From Mrakia gelida (lineage: Eukaryota; Basidiomycota; Tremellomycetes; Cystofilobasidiales; Mrakiaceae), in contig BRON01000003.1 in NCBI GenBank assembly GCA_024345305.1, forward strand, positions 1,364,001 to 1,428,000: a DNA stretch of 64,000 bases, in the 5' to 3' direction. The notes beneath the pieces were generated by a model. It did not search any database, had not been told where the DNA came from, and saw only the letters and a program-made list of their open reading frames with translations. Position 1 is the stretch's first letter, and each line of letters starts with the position of its first letter. The position numbers and the translations under genes were made by a program. Shown in pieces: positions 36,415 to 46,067 of this stretch.

Positions 36415-37166
36415 TTCTCAAAGTTCAGACTCCCATCCTTCTGCATCTCAGGCTTGATCCCGTAAGCGGTGATCGCGCCGAAAGAGTCCTGTCCCATAGC
36501 GCCTCCAAATACGCGTCAGTTCTCGTTCCCTCTCCCTCCCTCCCTCTCGTCGACGCGCGTCGAAGTTCTCAAACTCACCATGAACTCATCGAAAGCAACG
36601 ATCTTCTGGTTATCGGTGTTGAACCTGACGATGAAGACGTACTCCATCTTCACGTCGTTCCCGTTCTTGAGCTTCCCGTCCGAGTCGACCTGCAGAACGA
36701 AAGCAAAAGGGAGTGAAAAGTCAGGTTCGACTCGCCTCGAACGAAGATGAGCGAGAGAGCGAGACGCACATGGAGAACAACACAGTCCTTGCCCTCGACG
36801 ATATTGAGGGGTTTGTCGAGCTTGAGCTGCAAGTCCAACCAATCCAAACCACGGAAGCGAGACCAAAAAGAGTCAGCTTCAACCTCGTCGCGCGTCCTCT
36901 TTGCCCAAACCCTTCGGTCGACTCACCCCCAACCTCTCACAAATCCTCTCCGCCCACTCCTTCCCCTGATGCAAGAACTCTTGAGCGTTGACTCCCTCCT
37001 TGGGCATGTTGTCCGGTCTGACGCAGGCGGGGTGGATCCTGTATCGGAATCGAGAATCGAGGGAGGACTCGATGGATTGGTAGTCTTTCTTGTTCATCGC
37101 TTCGAGGAAGGAGATGGCGAGGGGGTAGAGGGGGGAGGTGGGGGGTGGGTGGGTGAGGGTGCTCAT
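36415..37166 (-). CDS. NTF2/SnoaL-like small protein (paralogue of the gene at 43057)
   Basis: About 135 residues in four exons. Start MSTLTHPPPTSPLYPLAISF; then EAMNKKDYQSIESSLDSRF (alpha-helix plus strand start of an NTF2-like cone fold), PDNMPKEGVNAQEFLHQGKE, LKLDKPLNIVEGKDCVVLHV, MEYVFIVRFNTDNQKIVAFD-EFMDS, and AYGIKPEMQKDGSL. The pattern of an N-terminal helix followed by a curved sheet with EYxFIxRF fits the SnoaL/NTF2-like superfamily, whose members include isomerases, hydrolases and non-enzymatic proteins. No catalytic Asp/His set can be asserted. It is divergent from the TPR-CCCH gene, which it flanks together with its paralogue. Confidence 0.75.
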
Positions 37167-37872
37167 CGTTGGTGGAAGGAAGTTGAGGGTTGGGTTGGGG
37201 CAGGGAGGGTAAGGTGGGGAGGGACGGTGGGTTGGTGGTTGGAGGGATGAGGGAAGAAGCGAAGGGAGGAGGGCAGGGAAGGAAGAAAGTGCTGTCGTAA
37301 GCTGGGAGAGAAGAGCAGGTGCTAGAGTCTCGAGATTGTGTTGGAGGAGGAGGTCAGAAGGGACGCGTTTCTCCCGTTTCACGAAGGGACGAAGACGCGA
37401 GGGATGAGAGGACGTCGGGGGAGGATGGCGAAGGCAGCGTTGATTGGGATCTTTTAAAGCGAGGCTGAGTGGTAGAGGGAAGTAGAGACGTCCGATCTAC
37501 TTCCGGTTCAAGGTCCGAAGTCATTGGGAGGGCGAGAGATGGGACGGCGACCAAGAAGAAAGCGCGAGGGAGGGAAAGGTCGACCTGGCGTCGAGTCGAG
37601 TCGAAGTTCGTCCGAAGACGCTGGAAAGGGCAGATTTTCCTGGAAAGACCACGAAAGATCGGTCGAGGCCGGACCCTGCCCCTTTGGCTGTCTTGAGAGC
37701 TGACAAGGAAGATTTTCCCTTTTTCGTGTGTCGAAGTCGAGGGAACGGAAGGGAAGCTCATCGAATCTCTCCTTCCAACTTCGACCTCGTCTCCCCTCCC
37801 TCTCCTTCTCCTCCTCCCCTCGTCCTCCCTCTCCCTCCTTCTCCCTCTCTCTGGCTTGATCCTTCTCCGAGG
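37167..37872. promoter_or_regulatory. Bidirectional promoter, NTF2-like gene / TPR-CCCH gene
   Basis: 706 bp between divergent starts. The 110 bp before the ATG at 37873 is a CT-rich leader. No additional gene is supported. Confidence 0.5.
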
Positions 37873-40800
37873 ATGGCCTTCGACTCCCCTCTGCATACGA
37901 TTCCTACTCAGCGTCGCTCCTTCGCCAACACGTCTGATCTGGAGATGGCCTCGATGGAGGAAGGAACGCATCGACCAAGAGCAGGTCCAAGCTCTCCTCC
38001 TCGCTCTATCCCTCAACGAGTGATGGCCATGAACCCTAGAGACATGGGAGATCTGTTCGCATCGTTGGAATCTTCAGATGGTGAGTTTTCCGATCTCTTT
38101 GCTTCGTGTGAAGGTTGGGGTGGCGAGGAAGGGAGGAGAGAAGGAGGAGGGCGAAGGGTTTGGGAGCGAGCTCGACGTTTTCGTGGCTCCTTCAGCCCTT
38201 CTTCCTCCCTCCCCCGCCGTCGTCTATAGAGCTGGGAGGTCACCTCGCAGCTCCCAGATGGACCTGTGGACTCGTACGTTCACGGGCAGCTTTTTCTCCA
38301 GCGACCAGGAGCTCTCGTTCACCCTCTGAGGAGAGGAGGACGACCCTCCCTTCGTTGGAGCTGACCTGTCGACCGTCGGGGGACGACGAGAGTCGTCCCT
38401 GATCACCGATAACCTCGTTCTTGCTAGTAGAAGGGAGACAAGAGACTTCGATATCGTCTTATCTTGTCATCAGACTTTTTCTCTTCATTTAAGTCTCCGA
38501 ACTTGCTGGAGAAGGACATCTCAAGCTGACTCACTCCTCTCCTTCCCTTCTCCTCCTTCGCTTCGCCAGATTCCTCCTACCCAACATCAACAGATGATAT
38601 CCCACCTCTCACGGACCTCCTCACTCTCAGCACCTACCTCCTCCCTCTCCTCCAACACGCTCATCGCTCAGCGCTCGTCGCCATCTTCCGAGAGTTCCTC
38701 GCCGAATCCTACTTCCACCCAACCGGTCCCATCATCAACGTCGTCAAAGCTCAGCTCAAGTACTCCCAGCTTCAACAGGAGATCGATCTTCAAGTGTTAT
38801 CAGAAGGGAAAGGCTGGAACGTCCCTGGAGCGACGGACGGCGACCTGAACAAGAATCTGAGGAAGGCTTGGTCGAAGCACCTCGCGACGGCGGAGACGAG
38901 TGGATCCTTGAAGAGGACCGTCGCCGAGGAGATGAAGAACTCGCTGGGGAAGATCGTTACTGGGAAGGATTCCTTTGGTGGTCTCGACTCGGGAATGCCC
39001 ATGAACTCGCTGCTTCAGGTAAGTTAAACCTCGTTTTGTTGGTCCTGTCGCGCGACAGACATCGAGCTGACCTCCCTTTCTCCTTCTCCTTCTTTCGCGT
39101 CGCCAGTCTTTCAACCTCACCTGCATGCCCTTCAACCTTCCCATTCCTCGCGTCTTCATTCGACACCTCCCAACAGGATCCTCTCACTCTACTCCCAACT
39201 CCTCGTCATCTTCCTCCACCACCATCGCCGAGTCGAACCTCGTCCCAGTCCCAGCATCACCTCCGAGCTACACTCCTCCCTCCATCAACACCATCGAACT
39301 CGAACAAAACGTCGCTCTCCCTCCTTCCTTCCACACCCACGCAGCCAACCTCTTCCCCATCCTCCACGACAAAGTCACCGTCCGAAGCGTCGTCCATGGA
39401 TCCAACCTCAGCATCCGTTCGCCGATGGCTCACCCAGCCGTCTTCGAGTTCCTCGCCAACGCGACCAAGTGGCTTGCTTCTCGAGGAGCCGTCTTCGCCA
39501 GGGAGTTGTTGAAGGAGGTCCTCGATGACTCGTGGACCAAGTCGGCCTCCTGGGGAGAGAAGGACGGGTGGGAGTGGGTGAACGATTTGGGAGGACCTGG
39601 AGCTCTCGCTGGTGTTGGAGACGAGAGTCGCGACTGGAGGGCTGCGATCGCGACCATGAGCGCTGGAGGAGGAGCTTTCAGGGATGATAAGCAGAAGGAG
39701 AGGGTGGGGATGTGGAACCAGTGCTGGGAGGCGGTCAGGACGGCGAGGAGCGAGGCGATGATTGCTGAGGAGCAGGTGCGTCGTCTTCCCTTTCACGTCC
39801 CCTTTCTCTCGTTTTTTCTCCGAGACTCTTGTTGACTCTCTCTCGATCGACGTCGCATTTATCTAGGGAGACGCTCACGCTCTTAAGGGAAACAACATGG
39901 CTGCCATCTCGGCGTTCACGGAGGCTCTCACCCACGACCCCTCAGGTCGACCTCGTCTCCTTCTCAAGCGAGCGAGCAGCTATCGAGCTTCGGAACTGTG
40001 AGTTTGTCTTTCGTCGTCCAAATCTTCTCTCGAGCCCGACACTGATATAGCCTTCTCGTTTCTGCTTCTGCTTTCTTAGCTACACTCAAGCCGAGCAAGG
40101 TCAGTCTTCGACTCTTCCGTCGCGTCACGTCTCGTCTCCCTTCCTCGACTTGACTCGTCCTGAACCTCTCTTCCTTTCTTGTGCTCTCAGATCTCAGCGA
40201 AGTCATCACCCTCCCCGAATCCCCCTCGATTCCTACCATCGCATCCGCTCGAGCCATGCTCAAGAAGGTCAGGCTGAAGATCAAGAACGGTCCTGGACCC
40301 AACGCGAACACGATCAAGAAGGCCAAGAAGAAGGCGAACCAGAAGGCTCGAGCTGCCGGGATCGTCGAGGACACTACCTCTCTCATGGACTCGGTGGAGA
40401 CGTCGCCTCCTGCGTCGAGCGTGCTCTCGCCCAAGTCGGCGGAGGCTATGGGACTCGGGTTGGGTTTGGAGATCTCGCAGGCTGCTGTCGTCGCGGCCGA
40501 GAAGGTGGTCGTCGAGGAGCCTCCATCGCCAGCGGCATCCCAGGACATGGACGTCGATGTGGTTGAGGAGGAGAAGTCGACCGCTCCTGCCGTCGAGGAA
40601 TCGTCGTCCTCGTCGTCGACCATCGTTTCGCCACCTCGGACCTCTTCAACAACTCCCAAACCTTCCCATCCTCCACCTTCCCTTCCCACTCCTCCAGCAT
40701 CTTCCTCCTCTCCCTCAGGGAGCAGCAAAACTCTCCCTCTCGACTCTCCTTCCTCCACCATCATCCCTACCATCTCCTCTCCCATCGCCGCCGACGAACC

Positions 40801-42338
40801 CACCTTCTCCTCGTCCTCCTCTTCAACATCAGACGCGTTCGTCTCATCGTCGACCACCTCCGTCTCCGCTGAGACCGCCGCCACCTCTACGTTCGACTCG
40901 CCTCTCACCCCTCGATCGGAAGTCAGGGACGTCTCTCTCGACCGAGCGTTGGAGATCAAAATCGAGCAGCAGGTCTCGAAACCTGTCGCTACCGTCGTCG
41001 TCGAGAAGACGCTGCCGGAACGAAGGACGTCTCTCGTTGCCATCGAGAACGTCAAGTTGGAGATTGAGCTGGACGACGAGGAGCCTGAGGAGGAGGAGAT
41101 GGTGTTTGGAAGGGTAGAGAGGACCGTGTTCGAGCCTGTCGCGGTCGTCGTCGAGGTGTCGTCGTTGAAGGAGGACGAGCCTGCAGTCGAGTCGAAGAAG
41201 CTTCAGAGCTACTCTTGGGATGGAACGTACGCTCCTGTGAGGGAGCCGAGGGAGATGGAGTTCGAGGCCGGGGTTTGGTTGATGGTCTGTGGAGAATACG
41301 TGCGTTCTGGTCTCTCTTCTCGTCGGGTCTTCGCTTGCAAGTCGAGCTGACTTGCTCCTTTCTTTCCCTCCCTGCTCAGTTCGAGACTGGACAATGTCAC
41401 GATGACGAGTGTTTCTTCTTGCACGAGTGAGTTTCGCTTCTCTACACGTCGTCCTGTCTTTCGAGTCGTTGCTGATCAGTTCTTGCGCGCGCTCTTCCTC
41501 CAGGCTTCCCGATCACTCCGCCATCCCTCCTCCTCCCTCATCACCTCCTCAGCCCATCTCTGCTCCCAAAGCTACTCCTGCTCTTCCTCCTCCTCCTGCA
41601 CCTCCTTCTCCTCCACCCGCGCCCTCACCTCCCTCCGAACCCATCAACTCCCTCCTCCGATCCTACGAATCTTCCTCCTCCCTTAAAAAGTTCACTCTCG
41701 ACGAGCTCAACCAGGACTTCCTCTCTCCAAACCCTCAAGAGTCAACCTCCTTCTCTCCTTCAGCCATCTCGTCGCCCTCTCCCGATCTCTCCTCGGCTCG
41801 ACAGTTCCTCCCGACTCTCGTCTTCAGCAGCCACCCAGACGACGACGAGGTCCCCGCTTCGTCCGACGGAACACCCATCTGGGCCGAGGACGGAAGCCCG
41901 AAGAAGTGGTTCGAGCAGGAGGGAGCTTGGGGAAACGAAGCTGCTTGGGACGAGGAGAGGAGGGTCGCTGGAGAGTTGAAGAGCAAGAAGGAGGAGGTTG
42001 CCGTCGTCGAACCCGAGGTCGTCGTTCCCCCAGTCGTCGTCCCCATCGTCGCCGAGAAACGTCAGGAGCAGCAGCAGCAGCAGCCCTCGAAGAAGAAGTT
42101 GAAACTACCAGCACCCGTCGTCGAGAAGAGGCTCGTCCCAGGAGCGGCTCCTCCCTCGCCACCACCTCAACCCAAGAAGGAGGAGGTCGTCGTGCCGGTC
42201 GCGCAGAACCAGGTCGCCGATAGGTGGTGGGAGAAGGGATCGAACGCTGTGAGGGTCGAGAAGAAGGAGGAGTGGGTTTCGGCTCCTTCGAAGAAGAAGG
42301 CGAAGGGTGGGGCTGGAGGAGCCAAGAACGGGTACTAG
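37873..42338 (+). CDS. Large TPR protein with a C-terminal CCCH zinc finger
   Basis: Exon 1 (from 37873) codes MAFDSPLHTIPTQRR... and ends ...SLESSDG before an intron of about 490 nt. Then come an uncharacterised helical region (DDIPPLTDLLTLSTYLLPLL, HPTGPIINVVKAQLKYSQLQ) and a TPR-like block (GDAHALKGNNMAAISAFTEA, RASELYTQAEQDLSEVI). This is followed by a lysine-rich helix and a long Ser/Thr/Pro-rich low-complexity stretch. Next is a single finger, CGEYFETGQCHDDECFFLH, which has the spacing C-x8-C-x4-C-x3-H of RNA-binding CCCH fingers. A Pro- and Glu-rich tail ends GGAGGAKNGY. Gene expression or RNA-binding control is inferred from the finger only. I do not recognise an orthologue by name. 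An intron lies in the 3' UTR (42357-42436). Confidence 0.75.
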
Positions 42339-43056
42339 GTTCGCGTCGCGTCTTAGGTGAGTCTTCGACTTCCTTCCTCTTTCTCTCGATCGACGCGCCT
42401 TAGCTGACCTCGTCTTTCTCTCCTCTAATCGTACAGCCCACTCTCTTCCAACCTACACTAACAACAACCCCAAAAAAAGGACGTTCGAAACCCTTGGACG
42501 AACGATTACTCTCATCTTCTCTTCTCTCTCTCTTCCCCTCCCGTCCCTTTTGCATCCTCTCGTCCCCTTTTTCTCGTCTCGCTTCGTCTTACATCTACAC
42601 TAGCTTTCCATGTATGTCATCATCCTACCCTGTACTTCTTCTCCCATCTCCCTCTCTCTCGTCGATGTTCCTTTCGTTCGACGACGGACCCTCTTCGCTT
42701 TTCTCTCGATTCCCCCTCCACGCATCGCATAGCTTTCCCTCTTTCTCTCTCTCTCAAAACTGAAATTACAGTCCACTTGTGTCTGCTGCTTGATATACGC
42801 ATCTGAGTTTGCGCATCGTTCGACGGAGGAGAAAGGGCGGATCTGGGAAGGAAGAGGAGATGTCTCGTCTTGCCCCTTTCTCTGCCCTCCATCGAGATTG
42901 ATCCGCCACACAGCTTTTACGTGGGCGTCGCATACATCCATGCGAGTCAAGAGCGCATCAGTCAGCTTACGGCAGCGGCACCCAGCAAAACCACGACGCG
43001 TAACTCCTTTCGTCCTTTCCCTCCCGACCACATCTCTCCCCTTTCCCTCAACAACG
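42339..43056. promoter_or_regulatory. 3' UTR with intron, then promoter of the second NTF2-like gene
   Basis: 19 nt after the TPR-CCCH stop there is an 80-nt intron-like segment at 42357-42436 (GTGAGT ... GCTGACC ... GTACAG). The remainder is non-coding and pyrimidine rich, running into the leader of the gene at 43057. Confidence 0.5.
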
Positions 43057-43787
43057 ATGTCGAACCTCACAGGCTACCCAACTCCCACCTCTCCTCTCTA
43101 CCCCATCGCCTGCAAGATGGTCAAAGCCGCCAACGAGAAGGACGTCGCGACGATGGAATCCCTCCTTCACCCCGACTTCTTGCAGAGGATGTGGCCTTCC
43201 TCCCTTCGACCTCCTGGCACTCCCGAGAAAGGAGCCGATGCGACGGAGTTCGTGAAGCAGTGGCAGACGTATGGAGAGATGATTGAGAGTCTTGTGGTCA
43301 GTGGAACGAGTGAAATGAGCGAAGAGGAAGGAGCGTCGACGCGACGAGCCAAGCTGACCTCTTCCCTCTTCGCCCGCCTCGCCAGTTCAACATCGACCCC
43401 CCCGTCAACGTCGTTGAAGCAGAGAACTGCATTGTTCTTCAGGTCCGTTCACTGCCTTTCTCTCTGTTTCGCTTCCTTCTTCGTCGAAATTAACTTGATT
43501 TCGCTCGCCGCCTCCCTTCTCGTTTTCGTCAGGTCAACTCGAACTTGAAGCTCAAGACCGGAGAAACCTTCAACAACGAGTACAACTTCATCTTGAGATT
43601 CAAGGATGAGTCGGTCGTCTCTTTCGATGAGTTCTTGGTGAGTCCGCGTCGATTGAAACGAAACAGATCGACGCGTCGCGAACTTGAACGCTGACTGACT
43701 CGCGGGGTGGTTCGTTGGCTGTTCCAGGACTCGGACGCCGTGATGAGGGCTTACGGGTTGAAGCCTAAGGATGGGGAGAGCGCTTGA
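43057..43787 (+). CDS. NTF2/SnoaL-like small protein (paralogue of the gene at 36415)
   Basis: Four exons code about 140 residues: MSNLTGYPTPTSPLYPIACK, NEKDVATMESLLHPDFLQRM, then FNIDPPVNVVEAENCIVLQV, LKTGETFNNEYNFILRFKDE, SVVSFDEFL, and AVMRAYGLKPKDGESA. It aligns along its whole length with the gene at 36415-37166 (shared TSPLYP, PxNxVEGK/AENCxVLxV, EYxFIxRF, DEFxDS, AYGxKP). The intron before the last exon (after DEF(L/M)) is conserved in position. The two copies flank the TPR-CCCH gene, pointing outward. Function unknown. Confidence 0.77.
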
Positions 43788-44003
43788 GCGCTAAACAGAG
43801 ACTGGGTTGGGGAGAGGTGGGAGTAAGGAAGAAGAAGAACGAGAGAGGACGTTGATGATCATGACTTTTGACGACGCGTCGCTCGGAGTTTGAGCAGCGA
43901 GCAAGAGAGAAGAGGAAAGTCGTCATCAAGAATCGTTAAGGAGAGAGACCGAAACCTAGAAGTACAGATCAGAAAGCGAAACGGACGAACGCGTCGAGCG
44001 AAC
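43788..44003. other. Convergent intergenic space
   Basis: 216 bp between two 3' ends, with a GACGCGTC palindrome near 43873. No gene. Confidence 0.4.
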
Positions 44004-44601
44004 TCAAACTTCTGGAACGGCCGGTGCCTGCACCTGAGGCTCGTCCTCATCATCCGTCAAGTGACTGGCGAAGGTGATTTTGTTGCCTGAGAACCATCGA
44101 ACAGCAGCAGCATCAGAACGATCAGCTCTCGTCGACGGGAAGGAAGCCGGGAAAGGTCGAACTGACCATCGGGATCGAGGAGACTAAACTGTTCGAAGCC
44201 CCAAGGTTTCGCCTCGCACTTCTCCCCACCTCCAGGAGCGTAGACGAGTTGAGTGAGAGGAGGCTTGTGCTTCTGGAGGTGGTCGAAGAGGAGACGAGCT
44301 TGGCCGACCTGCAGCGAGGGGAGGAGGAGGAGATGATGAGCTCGACGTTCGCCTTCTCTCGTTCCCTTGAGGTAGGGCTCACCTCCGAGAGAACGATACA
44401 CTCCCCCTTCCCCAGATCGGTTCCCTCTCTGAAGTAGAGATTGACGCAGGCTTTGTCTCCGATCCAAAGCGAGACGAACCCAGGGTGTTTCCCTCCAACT
44501 TTGAAGCCCAAGAGGGTGTAGAAGTCGATTGTTCGGTCGACGTTGGCGGATGGAAGAATGGGGATAGGCTTCATGTACGCAAGGTGGGCGGGAGGAGGCA
44601 T
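44004..44601 (-). CDS. VOC-fold (glyoxalase/bleomycin-resistance-like) protein
   Basis: Three exons give about 145 residues: MPPPAHLAYMKPIPILPSAN, VDRTIDFYTLLGFKVGGKHP, VSLWIGDKACVNLYFREGTD, then VGQARLLFDHLQKHKPPLTQ, AKPWGFEQFSLLDPDGNKIT. The PILPSxDxxRTxDFYxxLGF start and the late WG-x-EQFSLLDPDGN segment are the classic pattern of the bleomycin-resistance-protein branch of the vicinal-oxygen-chelate superfamily. Members range from glutathione transferases acting on antibiotics to binding proteins. No specific substrate can be assigned. The 5' leader contains a run of 14 C on the coding strand. It shares a promoter region with the selenoprotein-K-like gene. Confidence 0.85.
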
Positions 44602-44943
44602 GGTTGAGCTGGTTGGCGGAGGGGAGGGGAGAAGTGGAGGAGGAGGGGAGGGGGGGGGGGGGGAGGTAAGAGGTCGAGAGGAGAGAGGGAGGAGAGAGAG
44701 GGAAGGAGGGGAGGAGGAGGAGCGGAGGAGAGCGGGGTGAGGTGAGCTTGGTTGATGGCTGAGGAGGAGAGCCAAAGATGGCCTTTTCTCGAGAGCTAGA
44801 TGGACAAAGAGTGAGCTCACCAGCAAGTAGGGAGTTGTATAGGTCAGGAGAGAAGGGGTTTTGAGCAAAAATGCGAGAGGATGGACGTCGGGATCGAAAC
44901 CAACTTCGAAGGGACCTGTCGTCGGTCACCTCGAACAGCAACC
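44602..44943. promoter_or_regulatory. Bidirectional promoter, VOC gene / SelK-like gene
   Basis: 342 bp between divergent starts. The half nearest the VOC gene is extremely purine rich, with a G14 run at 44650-44663. Confidence 0.5.
44650..44663. repeat. G14 homopolymer
   Basis: Fourteen consecutive G bases about 50 nt upstream of the VOC-protein start codon; a probable length-variable tract. Confidence 0.85.
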
Positions 44944-45429
44944 ATGTCCTCCGCTTCTTCTCGTCCTTCCTCTCAGCAACGACCCATCTACATCTCCTCC
45001 AATGGATCCCTAGCTCAGAAGCCTTCTCTCCTCCGACAAATCGAGGACTTCTTCCTCTCGCTCTGGGAGATCCTCGTCCTCTTCTTCAAGACTCTTCTCG
45101 AGGTGAGCTCGAGCCTCTCCCTCCTCCTTCCCATTCCTCCTTTCCCTTCGTCTTCGCTCAGTTGACTGACCTCTTCCCCTTTCGCAGCCATCAACGGACG
45201 TCTCCCGAGTTGGGAAGCGAGCTAGCAGCGGGAAGGGAGGAGGGTACTACGGTGGAGGTGGAGGAGGGGGAGGACCAGGAGGAGGAGGGAGGAAGTTCAA
45301 GGACATGAGCTCGTCCAATGGACCTAGTGAGTCGACACTTTGTCTTCGCTCGTATAGTAGAAGTCAAGCTGACATACTCTCTTGGTGTTGGAAGCTGTCT
45401 CTTCGTGCCAGAGTGGATCGTGTCGATGA
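44944..45429 (+). CDS. Selenoprotein K-like ER membrane protein (cysteine form)
   Basis: Start MSSASSRPSSQQRPIYISSN. The segment IYISSNGSLAQ followed by DFFLSLWEILVLFFKTLLEP matches selenoprotein K, including its single membrane helix and the diagnostic VLFFKTLL. A Gly-rich cytosolic tail (GKGGGYYGGGGGGGGPGGGG) follows, as in the family. SelK is an ER protein linked to ERAD and palmitoylation complexes. Animal SelK has a selenocysteine three residues from the end. Here, splicing to the acceptor at 45394 gives the tail TVSSCQSGSCR before TGA, so cysteine replaces it. A competing acceptor at 45411 would instead extend the protein to a TAA near 45533 without that cysteine tail. I prefer the former by homology. 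Three exons. Confidence 0.75.
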
Positions 45430-46067
45430 GGAGCAGCTGGAACGGATGGATGGAACGACGGACGACTCGCTCCTTCGGTGGTTCGAACGAGGAGGAGGAC
45501 GACAGCACGCTTGGAACCTCTGGATATATATAACGAATATCATGACTTTATCACGCTTTGGTGGACTCCTTGCTGCTCGTGGAAGAAAGAGGTCGTGGAG
45601 GGAGAATGGGTGAAGAAGGAGGATTGGGAGGGACGTGGTCGCGCATGCGAACAAGTTCCTCGAGTCGCCTCGACAGCTCGAACTGGGTTTAGTAAGGTCG
45701 CTGCTAGATCGGGGTAGCTGCTAGTGCAGAGTGAATACTTTCACTCTCTCTTCTCTCTCCTCTGAGTTCGTTCTCTACTCTTCTTCCTTGAATTATTTCA
45801 TCTCCTCTCCCGTCTCTCGCCTCGTTTCAATCTTTCTCTTCTCAGTCTCTCAACCCCCATGTACCACCTCCATCTCCCACATTCACACGTTGTTATCCAA
45901 TCGTTATGAACCAGCTTTCCATTTCGTTTGTTCAATCCCTCCCCTCTGGCTCTCGAGAACCGAAGGCGTTTCGACGCGTCGACCGTCTACTTCGGCTTGT
46001 TCGCCTCGTTTCCTCCTGGGCTGAGCTGGAAGACGAGAAACGGGGGTCTTCGAAGACAAAATCTCAT
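45430..46067. other. Convergent intergenic space
   Basis: About 640 bp between the SelK-like gene and the GT90 gene. A frame open to 45533 is the alternative SelK end. The rest is pyrimidine rich and shows no supportable gene. Confidence 0.45.

Noticed and set aside
45421..45429. UGA in the SelK-like gene as selenocysteine.
   Set aside because: The TGA follows the cysteine that already occupies the selenocysteine-equivalent position, the frame after it has no SelK similarity, and I see no SECIS-like element.
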